Positions 18,478-27,092 of a DNA stretch of 64,000 nucleotides are shown piece after piece (within the stretch, counting starts at the first letter, position 1; every line of letters starts with the position of its first letter). The notes beneath the pieces were generated by a model, which was not told where the DNA came from, did not search any database, and was given only the letters and a program-made list of their open reading frames with translations. The stretch is from the NCBI GenBank assembly GCA_963782415.1, contig CAWAJT010000006.1, positions 1 through 64,000 of the forward strand. Direction: 5' to 3'. The position numbers were made by a program, and so were the translations under genes. Source of the DNA: Bog-473 sp963782415. Its GTDB lineage: Bacteria; Actinomycetota; Acidimicrobiia; Acidimicrobiales; RAAP-2.

Positions 18478-18996
18478 TCAGTCCAGACGGCGCAGCGACG
18501 TGCGGTAGCGCTTGGCGTTTGCGACGTATTCGGCCGCCGAGACGCCGATCATCGGCACGTCAGACCGGCCCTCGAGGATCTTTGCCGGCACACCCAGTGC
18601 CAGAGCCCCCGGCGGTATCACCATGTGATTGGGCACGACGGCGTTGGCGCCGACGGTCGCACCCCTGCTGATCAGCGCCCAGTGCAGGACAACGCTGCCG
18701 GACCCGGCCAGGCATTCGTCTTCGAGGGTGCATCCCTCCAGATGTGTGAGGTGGCCGACGACGCACCCGTTGCCGATGGCGGTGGGAAATCCCGGACCGG
18801 CGTGGACGACCGTGCCGTCTTGAATTGAAGAGCCGGTCCCGACGGTGATCGTGCCGTAGTCGCCGCGGAGAACGGCGCCGGGCCAGACGCTCGAGTCGGC
18901 GCCGATCACCACATCGCCGATCACGACCGCATCGGGATGCACGAAGGCGTCAGGATCGATCCGAGGAGCGACGCCCTCGAGTTCATACGTCGGCAT
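18478..18996 (-). CDS. Gamma-class carbonic anhydrase-like hexapeptide-repeat protein
   Basis: A 172-residue left-handed beta-helix protein of the YrdA/CaiE/gamma-carbonic-anhydrase group, probably a trimer that binds a metal between subunits. Hexapeptide repeats run through the first 130 residues (DAVVIGDVVIGADSSVWPGA, GSSIQDGTVVHAG). The three metal-ligand histidines are likely in DGTVVHAG and GHLTHLEG. Members hydrate CO2 or act as metal-dependent acyl-group proteins. The start ATG lies just 11 bases after the zinc-ribbon gene, so it is the last gene of the DUF512-der operon. Confidence 0.85.
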   Translation of the reverse strand: MPTYELEGVAPRIDPDAFVHPDAVVIGDVVIGADSSVWPGAVLRGDYGTITVGTGSSIQDGTVVHAGPGFPTAIGNGCVVGHLTHLEGCTLEDECLAGSGSVVLHWALISRGATVGANAVVPNHMVIPPGALALGVPAKILEGRSDVPMIGVSAAEYVANAKRYRTSLRRLD

Positions 18997-19007
18997 GACC
19001 GAGGACG

Positions 19008-19211
19008 TTACACGTGGGCCGCGATCCAGGTCACGCCCTGGTATCCGCGGTAGCCGAGGTAGATCACGCTGGCGACCAACATGACCTTGAAGTACCAGGG
19101 GATGGGTGGCCGCTCTTGTTCGGCCAGAACGGTGCCGCACGTTGGGCACTCCCCCTCTGCGCCAAGATCTTCGTCCTCGACGAGCGCGTCGCACTCCTCG
19201 CACCATGCCAT
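19008..19211 (-). CDS. Small zinc-ribbon membrane protein
   Basis: A 67-residue protein. Two cysteine pairs (CEEC near residue 4 and CPTC near residue 22) form a probable zinc ribbon, and a single membrane helix (VMLVASVIYLGYRGY) follows. Such proteins are common next to housekeeping genes in this group, but their role is not known to me. It is 21 bases downstream of der and 11 upstream of the carbonic-anhydrase gene. Confidence 0.7.
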   Translation of the reverse strand: MAWCEECDALVEDEDLGAEGECPTCGTVLAEQERPPIPWYFKVMLVASVIYLGYRGYQGVTWIAAHV

Positions 19212-19232
19212 CAGGTTCGGCTGCTCCTCACT

Positions 19233-20562
19233 TCACTTCCCGCCGATACGGACGCGTAGCTTCATCGGAGTCGCACCGAGGTCGAAGCGTTCACGAATGC
19301 CGCGCTCTATATAGCGGAGATAGGTCTGGGGCAGTCGCCCGTTGGTGAAGAGCGTGAACGTGGGGGGGTCGATGGCCCCTTGGACGATGTAGCGAATTTT
19401 GGCCCGGGGTGCCGCCTGGCGGAGCTGCAACTCCTGCACCGTGCGATTGAGAGTTCCGGTCGGCACACGTTGGTGATATGCGGTGACGCAGTCACGCAAG
19501 GCGGGGAGGATGCGGTGCACGCCCTTCCCCGACAGGGCGGACATTTTGAGCACGGGCGCCGCCCCCAGGAAAGCCAGCCGGTCCCCAACTCCGGCCAGGA
19601 CATCGTCCCGATCGTCGATCGCCACCTGATCCCACTTGTTCAAGGCAACGATGGCCGGGCAGCCAGAGACGCCGATGCGTTCGGCCAGTCGCTGGTCCTG
19701 GTGCGACGCGCCGATCGTGGCGTCGATGACCAGGACGGCGACGTCGGCCCGCTCGAGGGCGCGCAACGCGCGGCATGGTCGAATGCTGCTCCGTGCCGCG
19801 ATCGGTTTTGGACGGGCGCCGCAACCCGGCCGTGTCGATGAACCGCACCGGTCCGTCGGGCGTTTCGACCACGGTGTCGATGGCGTCGCGCGTCGTTCCC
19901 GGCATGTCGTGCACGATGGCTCGTTCTTCGCCGAGCAGCTTGTTGAAGAGCGTCGACTTGCCGACGTTGGGTCGGCCGATGATCGCCACGCTGGGCGTGG
20001 CCGAGCCGCTGTCCTGTGACCCCGGCTCCCTCTCGCCCGACGGATCCAATTCGTCGTCGGTGGGAGGTGAGGCCGACAGCAAGGCCACCACCTCGTCGAG
20101 GAGATCGCCCGTGCCGCGCCCGTGCAGCGAACTGACCGGATAGGGATCACCGAGGCCCAGAGAGACGAACTCCCAGATAGCGCTGTCGCGGCTGGCGCCA
20201 TCGACCTTGTTCACGACGAGCCGCACCGGTGGTCCGGCCCGACGGATCACCTTGGCGGCGGCGAGATCCTCATCGGTGACGCCTGTCGTCACGTCGACCA
20301 CCATGAGGATCACATCTGCTTCGGCCAGGGCTCGCTCGGCTTGATCGCTCACCTTCGCCTCGAGCGCGTCGCCCGCAGCAAGCCACCCTCCGGTGTCCAT
20401 GATGGAGAAGGGCACACCGGACCACTCGGCCGAGAGCTCCTTCCGGTCGCGTGTGACGCCCTTCTCTTCTTCAACGACCGCCGCTCGCGTGCCGACAATA
20501 CGGTTGACCAGAGAGGATTTGCCGACGTTGGGCCGACCCGCCACCACCACCATGGGACTCAT
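19233..20562 (-). CDS. der: Ribosome-assembly GTPase Der (EngA), with an apparent frameshift
   Basis: Der has two tandem GTPase domains and a KH-like C-terminus, and acts in 50S ribosome assembly; it is normally essential. Domain 1 begins VVVAGRPNVGKSSLVNR with the G3 motif DTGGW. Domain 2 begins VAIIGRPNVGKSTLFNKLLG with DTAGLRRPSK. G4 is NKWDQVA. The KH-like end carries AIDPPTFTLFTNGR. The frame changes near 19771 just after EQHSTM: one extra C separates the second half (RALRALERADVAVLVID). With one base removed the protein has about 442 residues, normal for the family. Because Der should be indispensable, a consensus error is the likeliest explanation. The start overlaps the DUF512 stop (ATGA). 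Confidence 0.88.
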
Positions 20563-21944
20563 GGCACACTCGCAGGGCGGAACGACGTTCCGTCCAGTGC
20601 GAGCCGCAGTGCGCCTCCTTCGGTGGGCACCACTTCGACCGCCCTGGGGAGGTCCGCCAACGTCAGCCCGTCGAGGAAGCGCCCCTCGTTCAGGCACACG
20701 TCCGGCAGGAGATAGCGAGTATCGCCCTCCCGAGCGTCGAGCACCCGAGCCAGGTCCTTTCCGGTGAGCAGGCCCGCCACCCCGATATTGCCCCCGAAGA
20801 ATTCGTTCACGATTGCCTGCACGGCAACGTCGGTACGCGGATGGGAGGCAACCAAGGGGGTCAGCACCCGCGCACCGTAGGTGCCGGTGAGGATCGTGAT
20901 GGGGCGTCGGTCGACCCCATCGGCCACCGAGGGGAGCCGCGGCGCGCGGTAGCCCTCGGCCGGCGCCGCGTCGACGGAGGCGAAGAATCCGTGCCGCACC
21001 CCGCCCGGACCACCCGCCGCCGGTCGAGCGAACGCGTCGGCGAAAGCCCGCGCCATGCCGATCCCATTCTCGTGCTGGGGGTATCCGTCGTAGCTCCGAG
21101 CCGTGGGGAGATTTCGTCCTGCCAGCAGGTAGTACTCGTCCGCGGCGAAGACCAGTCGATGCCCCAGCGCCCTCGTGTACAGGCGCTGCCACTCCTCGAT
21201 CGTCTCGAGGACCTGGACGGCCTCGCCCGTTGTGTGGGTCCGCATTTCAGGCTCGTCGGAGTAGCGGCTGATACCCAATGGCACCGCTCCCACGCTCGAC
21301 AGTCTCGGGTACTTGTCCAGGATCCCGGCCAACGTGTCCTCGAGCGCGGCGCCGTCGTTGACTCCCGGGCAGACCACGATCTGGCCGTGCACTTCGATGT
21401 CGCCGTCCAACAGGACCTCCAGCCAGCGGAGGCTGGTTGCGCCTTTCGGATTGCGCAACATGTGTGCGCGCAGCTCGGGGTCGGTGGTGTGGATCGATAC
21501 GAACAATGGACCGAGTCGCTCGGTCAAGATGCGCTCCGCATCGAGTTCGGTGAAGCGGGTCAGCGTCGTGAAGTTGCCGTACAGGAACGACAGTCGGTAG
21601 TCGTCGTCCTTGAGGTAGAGGCTGCGCCGCATGCCCTTGGGTAACTGGTAGATGAAGCAGAACGCGCAGTGGTTGTCGCATGTGCGGATTCGGTCGAACA
21701 CGGCCGAGGAGACCTCGACGCCGAGCGGTTCTCCGGCGTCCTTGTCGACTCGTACGACCCGCGGCAGCGGTGCGCCGGCGCGGCGAATCAGGACGCTGAG
21801 GTCACTCGCGTCGCAGAGGCGCTGGAAATCGATGACGTCGCGCGGCTCCTGCCCGTCAATTTTGAGGAGCTCGTCACCCACGGCCAGACCGGCGCGGGCT
21901 GCCGGCGACGCCGCGGTGACCGAAGTCACCGTGGGAGCTGACAT
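20559..21944 (-). CDS. DUF512 family protein with PDZ domain and radical-SAM-like cysteines
   Basis: A 461-residue protein. Residues 1-60 form a PDZ domain (SPAARAGLAVGDELLKIDG). The core has CDNHCAFCFIYQLPKGMRRS, a CxxxCxxC cluster typical of radical-SAM-like proteins, followed by DDDYRLSFLYGNFTTLTRF and the DUF512 region (VFAADEYYLLAGR, YPQHENGIGM). The function of the family is not established; the cysteine motif suggests an Fe-S cluster. It is translationally coupled to der by a four-base overlap, which is a frequent arrangement and hints at a role in ribosome or RNA maturation. It diverges from ispH with only 33 bases between. Confidence 0.88.
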   Translation of the reverse strand: MSAPTVTSVTAASPAARAGLAVGDELLKIDGQEPRDVIDFQRLCDASDLSVLIRRAGAPLPRVVRVDKDAGEPLGVEVSSAVFDRIRTCDNHCAFCFIYQLPKGMRRSLYLKDDDYRLSFLYGNFTTLTRFTELDAERILTERLGPLFVSIHTTDPELRAHMLRNPKGATSLRWLEVLLDGDIEVHGQIVVCPGVNDGAALEDTLAGILDKYPRLSSVGAVPLGISRYSDEPEMRTHTTGEAVQVLETIEEWQRLYTRALGHRLVFAADEYYLLAGRNLPTARSYDGYPQHENGIGMARAFADAFARPAAGGPGGVRHGFFASVDAAPAEGYRAPRLPSVADGVDRRPITILTGTYGARVLTPLVASHPRTDVAVQAIVNEFFGGNIGVAGLLTGKDLARVLDAREGDTRYLLPDVCLNEGRFLDGLTLADLPRAVEVVPTEGGALRLALDGTSFRPASVP

Positions 21945-21977
21945 GGCTCACAGGTTAGTGCCGGTAACCTGGACTTT

Positions 21978-23030
21978 GTGCCCGGAGTCGACCGAGTCAT
22001 GCTGGCTGAGCCGCGGGGGTTCTGCGCCGGCGTCGAGAAGGCGATCAAGGCCCTGGCCTGGATGGTCCGGGTTTTCGAGCCGCCCGTGTACTGCTACCAC
22101 GAGATCGTGCACAACCGGCATGTCGTCGAGCGCTTCCGTGACCAGGGCGTGGTCTTCGTTGACGACGTGGCCGATGTACCCGAGGGAGCGCCGCTCATGC
22201 TCAGTGCGCACGGCTCGGCTCCCGAGGTCGTGGAGGCGGCGCGGCTCCGGGGCGGCGCCGTGGTCGACGCCGTCTGTCCGCTCGTGACCAAGGTGCACCA
22301 TGAGCTCAAGGTGCGGAGCCGCAAGGGGTTCACCGTGCTCTACGTCGGGCATGCGGGCCACGAGGAGGCGGTGGGCACCATGGCGGTTGCTCCCGACTCC
22401 GTGCGGCTGCTGGAACGGGTCGAGGACCTGGCGGCCCTCGAGGACCTGGCCGATGAAGGTGCACCGGTCGCACTCCTGGCGCAGACAACCTTGAGCCATG
22501 ATGAGTGGCGGGGCCTCATGGAGGCGGCACGGGAGCGTTTCCCAGAACTGTGGATGCCGAACCGCAGCGACCTTTGCTTCGCCACCACGAACCGCCAGGC
22601 TGCCTTGAAGGCGATCGCGTCAGAATCCGATGCGGTCGTCGTCATCGGCTCGGCCAATTCGTCCAATACGGTGGCGCTCGAGAAGGTCGCTCGGGCAGGT
22701 GGCTGCGCGAGGGTCCTTCGTATCAACGAGGCCGACGAGCTTCCGGACGATCTGACCGGCACCGTCGGCGTGACCGCGGGCGCCTCGGCGCCCGAAGCCT
22801 TGGTGGAGGAGGTCATCTCCCGCCTCGCACCCGCCGAAGGCGTCACGGAGGTGACGGTCACGACGGAGGACGAGTACTTCCCGCCGCCGCCCGAGCTCCG
22901 GGAACTCCTGCGTGCAGTGGGGTCCCTCCTGGCCTTTTTCGCTGGTGGGACCGGGTCGGTCCGTTCCGATCCCGCCGCCGAGGATCGCTCGGTGACGGCC
23001 GCCGGAGTCCTCGAGTTGTTGGCTTCGTGA
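21978..23030 (+). CDS. ispH: 4-hydroxy-3-methylbut-2-enyl diphosphate reductase IspH
   Basis: This is the last enzyme of the non-mevalonate isoprenoid pathway; it reduces HMBPP to IPP and DMAPP using an Fe-S cluster. The three cluster cysteines are seen in PRGFCAGVEKA, VVDAVCPLVTK and RSDLCFATTNRQ. The conserved TTLS motif (LLAQTTLSHDEW) and SANSSNT are present. It has 350 residues, slightly longer than average, with a glycine/acidic tail. The start is GTG. It diverges from the DUF512 gene and precedes the HD-domain gene by 24 bases. Confidence 0.95.
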   Translation: MPGVDRVMLAEPRGFCAGVEKAIKALAWMVRVFEPPVYCYHEIVHNRHVVERFRDQGVVFVDDVADVPEGAPLMLSAHGSAPEVVEAARLRGGAVVDAVCPLVTKVHHELKVRSRKGFTVLYVGHAGHEEAVGTMAVAPDSVRLLERVEDLAALEDLADEGAPVALLAQTTLSHDEWRGLMEAARERFPELWMPNRSDLCFATTNRQAALKAIASESDAVVVIGSANSSNTVALEKVARAGGCARVLRINEADELPDDLTGTVGVTAGASAPEALVEEVISRLAPAEGVTEVTVTTEDEYFPPPPELRELLRAVGSLLAFFAGGTGSVRSDPAAEDRSVTAAGVLELLAS

Positions 23031-23054
23031 GCCCCACGGTGCGATGATTGAGCC

Positions 23055-23597
23055 ATGACGTTCACCCGGATGGATGAGTCGACAGCTGAGCAATGGCAGC
23101 ACATCATCGTCGAGTCGATCGAGCACCAGCCACGCGTGGCCGATCGTGTCCTGGCCCTGCTCGCCTCGCTGGAGGAGATCACCGACGGGTTCGAGGTCGA
23201 CCAACTCGTCCACTCGCTCCAGACGGCGACACATGCCGAGGAGGCCGGAGCATCTGACGAGGTCGTCGTGGCCTCGTTGTGCCACGACATTGGCAAGGCC
23301 GTCTCGGTGATGAACCATCCGCGCATCGCGGCGGAGATCCTCCGCCCCTATGTGAGCGAAGACACCTATCGCATGATCGAGGCGCATCAGGACTTCCAGG
23401 GACGGCACTATTACGAATACCTCGGGCAAGACCCCGATGCTCGGAACAAGTACGAGGGTGCGTCCTGGTATGGGCTGGCAGAGCAGTTCGCCGACGAGTG
23501 GGACCAAATCAGCTTCGACCCCGACTACCCCACCAAGCCGCTGTCGCACTTCGAACCCCTCGTCCGCCGAGTCTTCGCCACGCCGCGGTCGTTTTGA
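23055..23597 (+). CDS. HD-domain phosphohydrolase-like protein
   Basis: A 180-residue protein with the metal-binding residues of an HD domain: THAEEAG near residue 63, CHDIGK near residue 82 (the HD pair) and EAHQDFQG near residue 118. The C-terminal part (HYYEYLGQDPDARNKY) resembles proteins related to inositol oxygenase and predicted phosphatases. The substrate is unknown. It lies downstream of ispH, and its TGA overlaps the TTG start of the following glycosyltransferase. Confidence 0.8.
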   Translation: MTFTRMDESTAEQWQHIIVESIEHQPRVADRVLALLASLEEITDGFEVDQLVHSLQTATHAEEAGASDEVVVASLCHDIGKAVSVMNHPRIAAEILRPYVSEDTYRMIEAHQDFQGRHYYEYLGQDPDARNKYEGASWYGLAEQFADEWDQISFDPDYPTKPLSHFEPLVRRVFATPRSF

Positions 23598-24424
23598 GCC
23601 CCAGCCGCGGCGCCACCTCCGGCGCCAGTATCCACACAGACCCCGATCGGGCGCGCCGCGTGATTGAGGCGTCACGCCAGGAATTCAACACGCGTCACCC
23701 CGACCTGAAGCTGGCCCCGGTCGTCGGCCTCATCTGTGCCTACGAGGAAGAAGCCAACATCGGCGCCGTCCTGGCCGCCATGCCCACGGAAGCCTGCGGG
23801 CTCGGCGTGACCACCTTGGTCATCGTCGACGGCGGATCCGACAGGACGGACGAGGTCGCCAAGGACTCCGGCGCGGTCACCTTCGTGCTACAGGAGAACC
23901 TCGGGCACGGCTACGCCCTGCGCGTCGGCTACGCGCTGTGCATTGAGCTCGGGGCACAGTTCGTGGTGACGCTCGATGCCGATGGCCAGAACGATCCCGC
24001 CGAGATCCCCGTGATGCTCCAACCACTCGTCGACGACACGTCCGACTTCGTGGTCGCCTCCCGGGTGCTCGGTCAGGACACCACGACGGACCGCTTCCGC
24101 AAGCTGGGGGTACGGGTGTTCTCCTGGGCCATGAGCGCCATGGGCCACACCAAGCTCACCGACACCTCAAACGGCTACCGGGCGCTGCGGGTGAGCATGC
24201 TCGACGACGTGGCGTACCGGCTCGTCCAGGCTCAGTACCAGACGGCGGAACTCCTCATCATCGCCATGAAGCGGGGATGGCGCGTCAGCGAGCAGCCCAC
24301 GGTGTGGTTGCCACGCGCCTCGGGCACGACGAAGAAGGGCAAGAACTGGCTCTTCGGTTTCCGCTACGGGCGAGTCGTCTTCGAGACCTGGTGGAAGATG
24401 CGCAAGGAACCGCACCACAGCTGA
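23594..24424 (+). CDS. Family 2 glycosyltransferase (dolichyl-phosphate mannosyltransferase type)
   Basis: A 276-residue GT-A enzyme that transfers a sugar from a nucleotide donor, probably to a polyprenyl phosphate. The nucleotide-binding start is GLICAYEEEANIGAVL, the first acidic motif IVDGGSDRTDEVA, the metal-binding DXD-type motif TLDADGQNDPAEIP, and the acceptor region TDTSNGYRALR. No membrane helices are visible, so it is cytoplasmic or peripheral. The TTG at 23594 overlaps the HD stop (TTGA); a GTG at 23660 is the alternative start. It converges with plsC. Confidence 0.87.
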   Translation: MSPSRGATSGASIHTDPDRARRVIEASRQEFNTRHPDLKLAPVVGLICAYEEEANIGAVLAAMPTEACGLGVTTLVIVDGGSDRTDEVAKDSGAVTFVLQENLGHGYALRVGYALCIELGAQFVVTLDADGQNDPAEIPVMLQPLVDDTSDFVVASRVLGQDTTTDRFRKLGVRVFSWAMSAMGHTKLTDTSNGYRALRVSMLDDVAYRLVQAQYQTAELLIIAMKRGWRVSEQPTVWLPRASGTTKKGKNWLFGFRYGRVVFETWWKMRKEPHHS

Positions 24425-24441
24425 CGCGTCAGGCAACGGGC

Positions 24442-25185
24442 TCAGTAGCGCCCTGTTTTCTCCCGCGCCTGGTCGTAGACGGCCTGCAGGCGCGGGATGA
24501 GCGCCTCGGTCGCGGCCCGTACCGCCGAGCGCGAGACGCGTCCGCTCGCGGTCCGCTCCGGCGCCGCAATGGCGGGACCGATCACCACCTGAATCGTGTA
24601 AGGCTTCGGGACGGCACTTCCCTTCGGCATCGCCAGGTCCGAGCCACCGATGCCGATCGGCACGATCGGGGCACCGGTGCGGGCGGAGAGGAAGGTGGCG
24701 CCCTCCATCAGGTCTTTGATCTGCACGCCTTCGCGCCGTGTGCCCTCGGGGAACAGGACGAGGAGTTCACCCCGGCGCAGGACCTCCTCGGCCCGTTGCA
24801 GTGCCTCGCGATCGGCCGATTCGCGGTGGACCGGGAAGGCGCCGACGGTCAGCAACAGCTTGCCGAGCCACTTGTTCTTCCACATCTCGTCTTTGGTCAT
24901 GAAGAAGAGCTTCCGTTCGGTGCAGAAGGCGGCGAAGCCGAAATCGGCGAACGAACGATGCACGGGCGCAAGGATGGCGGGTCCGGTGGCGGGGATGTGC
25001 TCTCGGCCGACGACCTTGGGTCGGAACCACGTCCAGAGCGCCGTGACGAACACCATGCGCTCGAGCCGGTACAGGGGAGAGCGTCGGGGATCGATTTCGA
25101 AGGGCTGGTGCCGCCCGGGAGCCTCGGCTGCAAGGTTCGCGTCGGCGCCCTCTTCGGGCGTCGCACCAGCGGTGTTCACAACCAC
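24442..25185 (-). CDS. plsC: 1-acyl-sn-glycerol-3-phosphate acyltransferase PlsC
   Basis: A 247-residue membrane-associated acyltransferase that makes phosphatidic acid from lysophosphatidic acid. The four acyltransferase blocks are visible: motif I with PVHRSFADFG (HX4D variant; His and Asp present), motif II region VGAFPVHRES, motif III LLVLFPEGTRR and motif IV APIVPIGIGG. The start is GTG, overlapping the end of aroA-cmk by 10 bases. Coupling of cmk to plsC-type genes is a common actinobacterial arrangement. Confidence 0.9.
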   Translation of the reverse strand: MVVNTAGATPEEGADANLAAEAPGRHQPFEIDPRRSPLYRLERMVFVTALWTWFRPKVVGREHIPATGPAILAPVHRSFADFGFAAFCTERKLFFMTKDEMWKNKWLGKLLLTVGAFPVHRESADREALQRAEEVLRRGELLVLFPEGTRREGVQIKDLMEGATFLSARTGAPIVPIGIGGSDLAMPKGSAVPKPYTIQVVIGPAIAAPERTASGRVSRSAVRAATEALIPRLQAVYDQAREKTGRY

Positions 25186-27092
25186 GACAGCACCTCCTCG
25201 ACGACATCTTGCACGGTCCGCCCCGTCGTATCGAGCCGGTGGGCATCCTCGGGCTCGCGCAGCGGTGACGCATGGCGCGTCGAGTCGATGCGGTCGCGCC
25301 GTGCCACTCCTTCAGGAGCTTCGTCGTTGCGTCGCCGGGCCCGTTCCTCGGGCGATGCTGTCAGGTAGACCTTGACCTGTGCCGCGGGAAAGACCTCGGA
25401 TCCGATGTCGCGGCCCTCGACGACTCCCCCGCCGTGGGTTCTGGCCCATGCCCTTTGCCGCGCCACCAGGTGGCGCCGCACCTCGGGATTGGCGGCCACG
25501 ATCGACACGGCACGACCCACCTCGGGAGAGCGAATGAGTTCGGTCACGTCGTGTCCGTCGATGGTCACCCGCTCCCCCACGTCGATGGTCGATGCCGCCG
25601 CCAGCTCGGCAACGGCATCGACGTCGTCGGGCGCGGTCCCTCGTTCCAGGGCGAGCGCGGCCACGGCCCGGTACATCGCACCGGTATCGAGGCGTTCCAC
25701 CCCGAGCCGGTCGGCGACCGCCGTCGACACGGTTGACTTGCCGGCACCCGCTGGTCCGTCGATGGCGACGAGCAGCGGGCGTGGCGCCGACGCGCCCTCG
25801 ACCAGGCGGTCGAGATCGTCGGCAAAGGAGGGGTAGCTGGTCTCGACCGCCGTGAAGCCCGTGATGAGGCTCCGCTCGCCTGGGCGCGCCGCCAACGCGG
25901 CGACGGCGCCAGCCATACCCATGCGATGGTCGCCGAGACTGTCGAAGCGGGCGCCCCGCAGAGGGCCGCCGAGTCCGGTGATGGACAAGGTGTCGCCCTC
26001 GATCGACGCCGTGGCACCGAATGCTTCGACCATGGCGGCCACGGCCACCAGGCGGTCGACCTCTTTGACGCGGAGTTCGCCGACATCGCTGAACACGGTC
26101 GTACCCTCGGCGAACGCAGCGGCGACGGCGAGCGCCGGGATCTCGTCGAGCGAGGGGATCTCGCTGGCCTGGATGTCGGTGGCGTGCAGCGGGCCCGACA
26201 CGGCACGGATGGTGGTCGTCCCAGGTTGGCCGGGGACCAAGGTGATGGCCGCTCCCATCCGTTGCAACACAGAGACGTAGCCGAGGCGGGCTGGGCCGCG
26301 GTAGACGTCGGCCACGTCGACGGCGCTGCCGGGGACGACGCAGCCGGCGACCACGAAGAACGCCGACGCCGAGGGGTCACCGGGCACGGTGCGCTCGACC
26401 GGACGAAGCGACGAGGCGCGCACACGGACGATGCGACCCTCGCCCCAGGGCTCGACGGTCAGGTCGGCGCCGGCCTCGATCAGCATCTCTTCGGAGTGGG
26501 TGCGTGTGGTGATGGCCTCCCGCACGACCGTCGTACCCTCGGCCGAAAGCCCGGCGAGGATGATCGCCGACTTGACCTGTGCGCTTGCCACCTTGGAGGT
26601 CCAGTCGATGCCGTGGAGCGTGCCACCTCGGACGAGCAGCGGCGGCTGGCAGCGCGGGCCGCGCCCTTCTATGCGGGCACCCATGAGACCCAGGGGCTCG
26701 GCCACGCGGTCCATGGGCCGGCCCGAGAGCGAAGGGTCGCCCACCAGCTCCGTGTCCCACTCGAAGCCGGCCACCAATCCGGTGAGCAGACGCATGGACG
26801 TTCCCGAGTTGCCGCAGTCCAATGGTCGATCGGGACGGTGCAGGCGAGACCGCCCCCCGTGCACCACGACGGTGCCATCGTCGTGGTGCACGACGTCAGC
26901 CCCCATCGCCTCCACGGCAGCGAGGGATGCGGCCACATCGGCACCGTCGGACAGCCCGTGGATCACTGACGCGCCCTCGGCGAGCGCGCCGAGGATGACG
27001 GCGCGGTGTGAGATCGATTTCTCTCCTGGCGTGCGGACGACGCCGCGACACGGCACACCGCCCTCGACGACGAGGATCCTCGGTGTCGTCAC
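25176..27092 (-). CDS. aroA-cmk: Fused EPSP synthase-cytidylate kinase (AroA-CMK)
   Basis: One 638-residue frame holds two enzymes. Residues 1 to about 430 are 3-phosphoshikimate 1-carboxyvinyltransferase (VRTPGEKSISHRAVILGALA, LDCGNSGTSMRLL, SLSGRPMDR, LGDHRMGMAGAVA), the sixth step of the shikimate pathway. Residues ~435-638 are cytidylate kinase (AIDGPAGAGKSTVS P-loop, LDTGAMYRAVA, GRDIGSEVFP, RDRIDSTRHASPL), which phosphorylates CMP and dCMP. I took the GTG at 27092 because it overlaps the likely tyrA stop (GTGA) and is followed directly by the conserved AroA opening; the frame stays open for 80 more codons upstream but inside tyrA. The fusion links aromatic amino-acid and nucleotide metabolism in one operon with tyrA and aroH. 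Confidence 0.92.
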   Translation of the reverse strand: MTTPRILVVEGGVPCRGVVRTPGEKSISHRAVILGALAEGASVIHGLSDGADVAASLAAVEAMGADVVHHDDGTVVVHGGRSRLHRPDRPLDCGNSGTSMRLLTGLVAGFEWDTELVGDPSLSGRPMDRVAEPLGLMGARIEGRGPRCQPPLLVRGGTLHGIDWTSKVASAQVKSAIILAGLSAEGTTVVREAITTRTHSEEMLIEAGADLTVEPWGEGRIVRVRASSLRPVERTVPGDPSASAFFVVAGCVVPGSAVDVADVYRGPARLGYVSVLQRMGAAITLVPGQPGTTTIRAVSGPLHATDIQASEIPSLDEIPALAVAAAFAEGTTVFSDVGELRVKEVDRLVAVAAMVEAFGATASIEGDTLSITGLGGPLRGARFDSLGDHRMGMAGAVAALAARPGERSLITGFTAVETSYPSFADDLDRLVEGASAPRPLLVAIDGPAGAGKSTVSTAVADRLGVERLDTGAMYRAVAALALERGTAPDDVDAVAELAAASTIDVGERVTIDGHDVTELIRSPEVGRAVSIVAANPEVRRHLVARQRAWARTHGGGVVEGRDIGSEVFPAAQVKVYLTASPEERARRRNDEAPEGVARRDRIDSTRHASPLREPEDAHRLDTTGRTVQDVVEEVLSWL

